Assembly (NCBI RefSeq): GCF_002858765.1
Contig: NZ_PJRP01000018.1
Coordinates: forward strand, 18,513 to 82,512
Origin: Cupriavidus pauculus
GTDB lineage: Bacteria > Pseudomonadota > Gammaproteobacteria > Burkholderiales > Burkholderiaceae
Length of the DNA: 64,000 nucleotides
Reading direction: 5' to 3'
Numbering within the stretch: position 1 is the first letter of the stretch; every line of letters begins with the position of its first letter. Positions 62,060 to 64,000 of this stretch are shown in pieces. The translations under genes and the position numbers were made by a program. The notes under the pieces are model-generated. The model was given only the letters and a program-made list of their open reading frames with translations. It made no database searches and was not told the origin of the DNA.

Positions 62060-62227
62060 ATGGAAACGCTTTATCTGCTGGTGCCGATGAGCCTGGTGCT
62101 GGTGGCGTTGATCGCGGGAGTCTTGTGGTGGGCGCTGCATGCCGGTCAGTACGACGACCTGGACCGGCCGGCTGAAGCCATCCTGCTCGACAACGACAAG
62201 CCGCAGGGGCCGGAACGCGCCCGGTAG
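62060..62227 (+). CDS. ccoS: cbb3 oxidase maturation protein CcoS
   Basis: This 55-residue protein starts at the ATG immediately after the ccoI stop codon. It has one N-terminal transmembrane helix (METLYLLVPMSLVLVALIAG), then VLWWALHAGQYDDLDRPAEAILLD, the CcoS signature with the conserved FWAVxSGQFDDLExPA-like segment. CcoS is required for cofactor insertion into cbb3 oxidase. The gene is too short for many automatic callers. Confidence 0.93.
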   Translation: METLYLLVPMSLVLVALIAGVLWWALHAGQYDDLDRPAEAILLDNDKPQGPERAR

Positions 62228-62301
62228 GGCGATGGGTCCCGAGCAGAACCGGTGCAAAAGACATGACCCGGCGAAAACAGTTCGTGTGTGGTGCGCAAGG
62301 A

Positions 62302-62315
62302 TTGATCGAAGTCAA
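62302..62315 (+). promoter_or_regulatory. FNR/Dnr-type box upstream of ccoN
   Basis: TTGAT-CGAA-GTCAA matches the FNR consensus with one mismatch (G for A) and equals the Anr/Dnr form TTGAT-N4-GTCAA. A TCTAAA-type -10 candidate is found about 21 bp downstream, giving the expected -41.5 geometry. It gives ccoN its own low-oxygen promoter within the cluster. Confidence 0.75.
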
Positions 62316-62386
62316 CGCGACGACCGTGCTGTTTTTCTAAAGTCACACAGTCAATAGGTTTATTCTTACTTAGCTTGGGGGTCTGA

Positions 62387-63835
62387 ATGGCTGTCACCAC
62401 CGCGTCTCCACGCGTCGACACCTTCAACTACGGTGTAGTGCGGCAATTTGCCGTCATGACCGTTGTCTGGGGCATCGTCGGCATGGCCGTAGGCGTTCTG
62501 CTTGCGGCGCAATTGATCTGGCCGGATCTGAATTTCAACACGCCATGGCTGTCGTTCGGCCGGCTGCGTCCATTGCACACCAATGCGGTGATCTTCGCAT
62601 TTGGCGGCAGCGCGCTGTTCGCCACGTCGTACTACGTGGTACAGCGCACCTGCCAGGCGCGCCTGTTCTGCGGGCCGCTCGCGGCGTTTACGTTCTGGGG
62701 CTGGCAGGTTGTCATCGTGGCCGCCGCGATCACGCTGCCGATGGGCATCACAAGCTCGAAGGAGTATGCCGAGCTTGAATGGCCGATCGACATCCTGATC
62801 ACGCTGGTCTGGGTGGCCTACGCCATCGTCTTTTTTGGCACGATTGTCAAGCGCAAGACCCGGCACATCTACGTGGCCAACTGGTTCTTCGGCGCCTACA
62901 TCCTGACCATCGCCATCCTGCATATCGTCAACAACATCGAGATGCCGGCGTCGATGTGGAAGTCGTATTCCGCCTATGCGGGTGTGCAGGACGCCATGAT
63001 CCAGTGGTGGTACGGCCATAACGCGGTGGGTTTCTTCCTGACCACCAGCTTCCTGGGGATGATGTACTACTTCATCCCGAAGCAGGCCGAACGTCCGATC
63101 TATTCCTATCGTCTGTCGATCGTCCACTTCTGGGCGCTCAACTTCACCTATATGTGGGCCGGCCCGCACCATCTGCAGTACACCGCGCTGCCCGACTGGG
63201 CGCAGTCGCTGGGCATGGTGTTCTCGCTGATCCTGCTCGCGCCGTCGTGGGGCGGCATGATCAACGGCATCATGACCATGTCCGGTGCCTGGCACAAGCT
63301 GCGTACCGATCCGATCCTCAAGTTCCTGGTGGTGGCGCTGTCGTTCTACGGCATGGCTACGTTCGAGGGCTCGATGATGTCGATCAAGACCGTGAATGCG
63401 CTGTCGCACTACACGGACTGGACAATCGGCCACGTCCATTCGGGCGCGCTCGGCTGGGTCGCAATGATCTCGATCGGCTCGCTGTACTACCTGATTCCGC
63501 GCCTGTTCGGTGAAAAGCAGATGTACAGCACGCGCCTGATCGAGCTGCACTTCTGGGTGGCCACGATCGGCGTGGTGCTCTACATCGCCTCGATGTGGAT
63601 CGCCGGTGTGATGGAAGGCCTGATGTGGCGCGCCACGCAGCCGGACGGCACGCTGACCTACGCGTTCGTGGAAGCGGTCAAGGCCAAGTATCCGTTCTAC
63701 CTGATCCGCCTCGCGGGCGGCCTGTGCTTCCTGGGCGGCATGTTCATCATGGCCTACAACGTGTTCCGCACCATCGCTGGCAAGCCCACTGTGGATGCAC
63801 CGATTCCGGCCAGCCTGCCGGCTTCCGCCCACTGA
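62387..63835 (+). CDS. ccoN: Cytochrome cbb3 oxidase subunit I
   Basis: The 482-residue haem-copper subunit has about twelve helices. Haem and copper ligands lie in RLRPLHTNAVIFAFGGSALF, HILHIVNNIEMP-type and WYGHNAVGFFLTTSFLGMMY, and GPHHLQYTALPDW carries a pair of histidines. It reduces O2 to water with high affinity, so it is used at low oxygen. The ATG at 62387 follows GGGGGT. ccoO follows after 19 bp. Confidence 0.96.
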   Translation: MAVTTASPRVDTFNYGVVRQFAVMTVVWGIVGMAVGVLLAAQLIWPDLNFNTPWLSFGRLRPLHTNAVIFAFGGSALFATSYYVVQRTCQARLFCGPLAAFTFWGWQVVIVAAAITLPMGITSSKEYAELEWPIDILITLVWVAYAIVFFGTIVKRKTRHIYVANWFFGAYILTIAILHIVNNIEMPASMWKSYSAYAGVQDAMIQWWYGHNAVGFFLTTSFLGMMYYFIPKQAERPIYSYRLSIVHFWALNFTYMWAGPHHLQYTALPDWAQSLGMVFSLILLAPSWGGMINGIMTMSGAWHKLRTDPILKFLVVALSFYGMATFEGSMMSIKTVNALSHYTDWTIGHVHSGALGWVAMISIGSLYYLIPRLFGEKQMYSTRLIELHFWVATIGVVLYIASMWIAGVMEGLMWRATQPDGTLTYAFVEAVKAKYPFYLIRLAGGLCFLGGMFIMAYNVFRTIAGKPTVDAPIPASLPASAH

Positions 63836-63854
63836 CAAGCCGAGGACGCAAACA

Positions 63855-64000
63855 ATGTCTCAGAATCAAGGATTTTTCAGGCACGAGACGCTGGAGAAGA
63901 ACGTCGGCTGGCTGATCATCGCGACAATCATCGTGGTCAGCATTGCCGGTCTGGTGCAGATCGTGCCGCTGTTCTTCCAGCATTCGACCACCCAGCCGGA
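63855..64000 (+). CDS. ccoO: Cytochrome cbb3 oxidase subunit II (5' part only)
   Basis: The 48 visible residues begin MSQNQGFFRHETLEKNVGWL and continue into a hydrophobic helix (IIATIIVVSIAGLVQIVPLF), matching the N-terminal anchor of CcoO, the membrane-bound mono-haem cytochrome c subunit. The haem-binding CXXCH motif lies beyond the window edge. Position after ccoN supports the call. Confidence 0.93.
   Translation, partial: MSQNQGFFRHETLEKNVGWLIIATIIVVSIAGLVQIVPLFFQHSTTQP

Overview
The window reads as chromosomal DNA of a high-GC betaproteobacterium of the order Burkholderiales, most likely Cupriavidus or a close Ralstonia relative. The evidence is the gene content and order: rnr-rlmB, narXL with narK1K2GHJI, glnA-ntrBC, ugpBAECQ, odhAB-lpd-zapE and ccoISNO. 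No phage, insertion sequence, integrase or CRISPR array is visible. Coding density is high and composition looks even. Both ends cut genes: a NAD(P)-binding protein on the left and ccoO on the right.

Layout. (1) 1-850: a small Rrf2 regulator and a NAD(P)-binding reductase, each preceded by a copy of the same palindromic operator. (2) 1.1-7.4 kb: tRNA-Leu(CAG) divergent from rnr, then rlmB, a sirtuin deacylase, and the divergent pentose-phosphate genes tal and rpiA. (3) 7.4-23.8 kb: a nitrate-respiration island on the minus strand. It holds the sensor-regulator pair narXL, a polytopic membrane protein on the plus strand, and a tight nine-gene run narK1-narK2-narG-narH-narJ-narI-carbonic anhydrase-DGC protein-nitronate monooxygenase. 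(4) 23.8-32.8 kb: a large multidomain protein of unrecognised function (possible glycoside hydrolase), an iron-trafficking protein (yggX), argA and divergent hrpA. (5) 33.0-37.6 kb: a plus-strand envelope-flavoured run: beta-propeller protein, NodB-type deacetylase homologue, fatty-acid-hydroxylase/sterol-desaturase family protein, EI24 membrane protein and a MoCF-domain protein. (6) 37.7-43.7 kb: rhodanese, then glnA with a sigma-54 promoter and upstream NtrC-like sites, a DUF4124 protein, ntrB and ntrC. (7) 43.7-46.8 kb: two lipoproteins (one with a HEAMH zinc-protease motif) and a HAD phosphatase. (8) 47-52 kb: the glycerol-3-phosphate uptake operon ugpBAECQ. (9) 52-59.3 kb: the 2-oxoglutarate dehydrogenase operon with a structured leader, then zapE. 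(10) 59.4-64 kb: cbb3 oxidase genes ccoI-ccoS-ccoN-ccoO under FNR-type boxes.

Two themes tie much of the window together. The first is respiration at low oxygen: NarXL and FNR-type sites would control nitrate respiration and the high-affinity cbb3 oxidase. The second is nitrogen and carbon balance: 2-oxoglutarate dehydrogenase, ArgA, and glutamine synthetase with NtrBC. The glnA control region is the clearest regulatory architecture: three NtrC-like sites exactly 30 bp apart plus a well-spaced -24/-12 promoter. No wholly new system is proven here. The best candidates for follow-up are the 872-residue orphan protein, the carbonic anhydrase/DGC/nitronate monooxygenase tail of the nar operon, and the envelope cluster behind a PmrA-like box.
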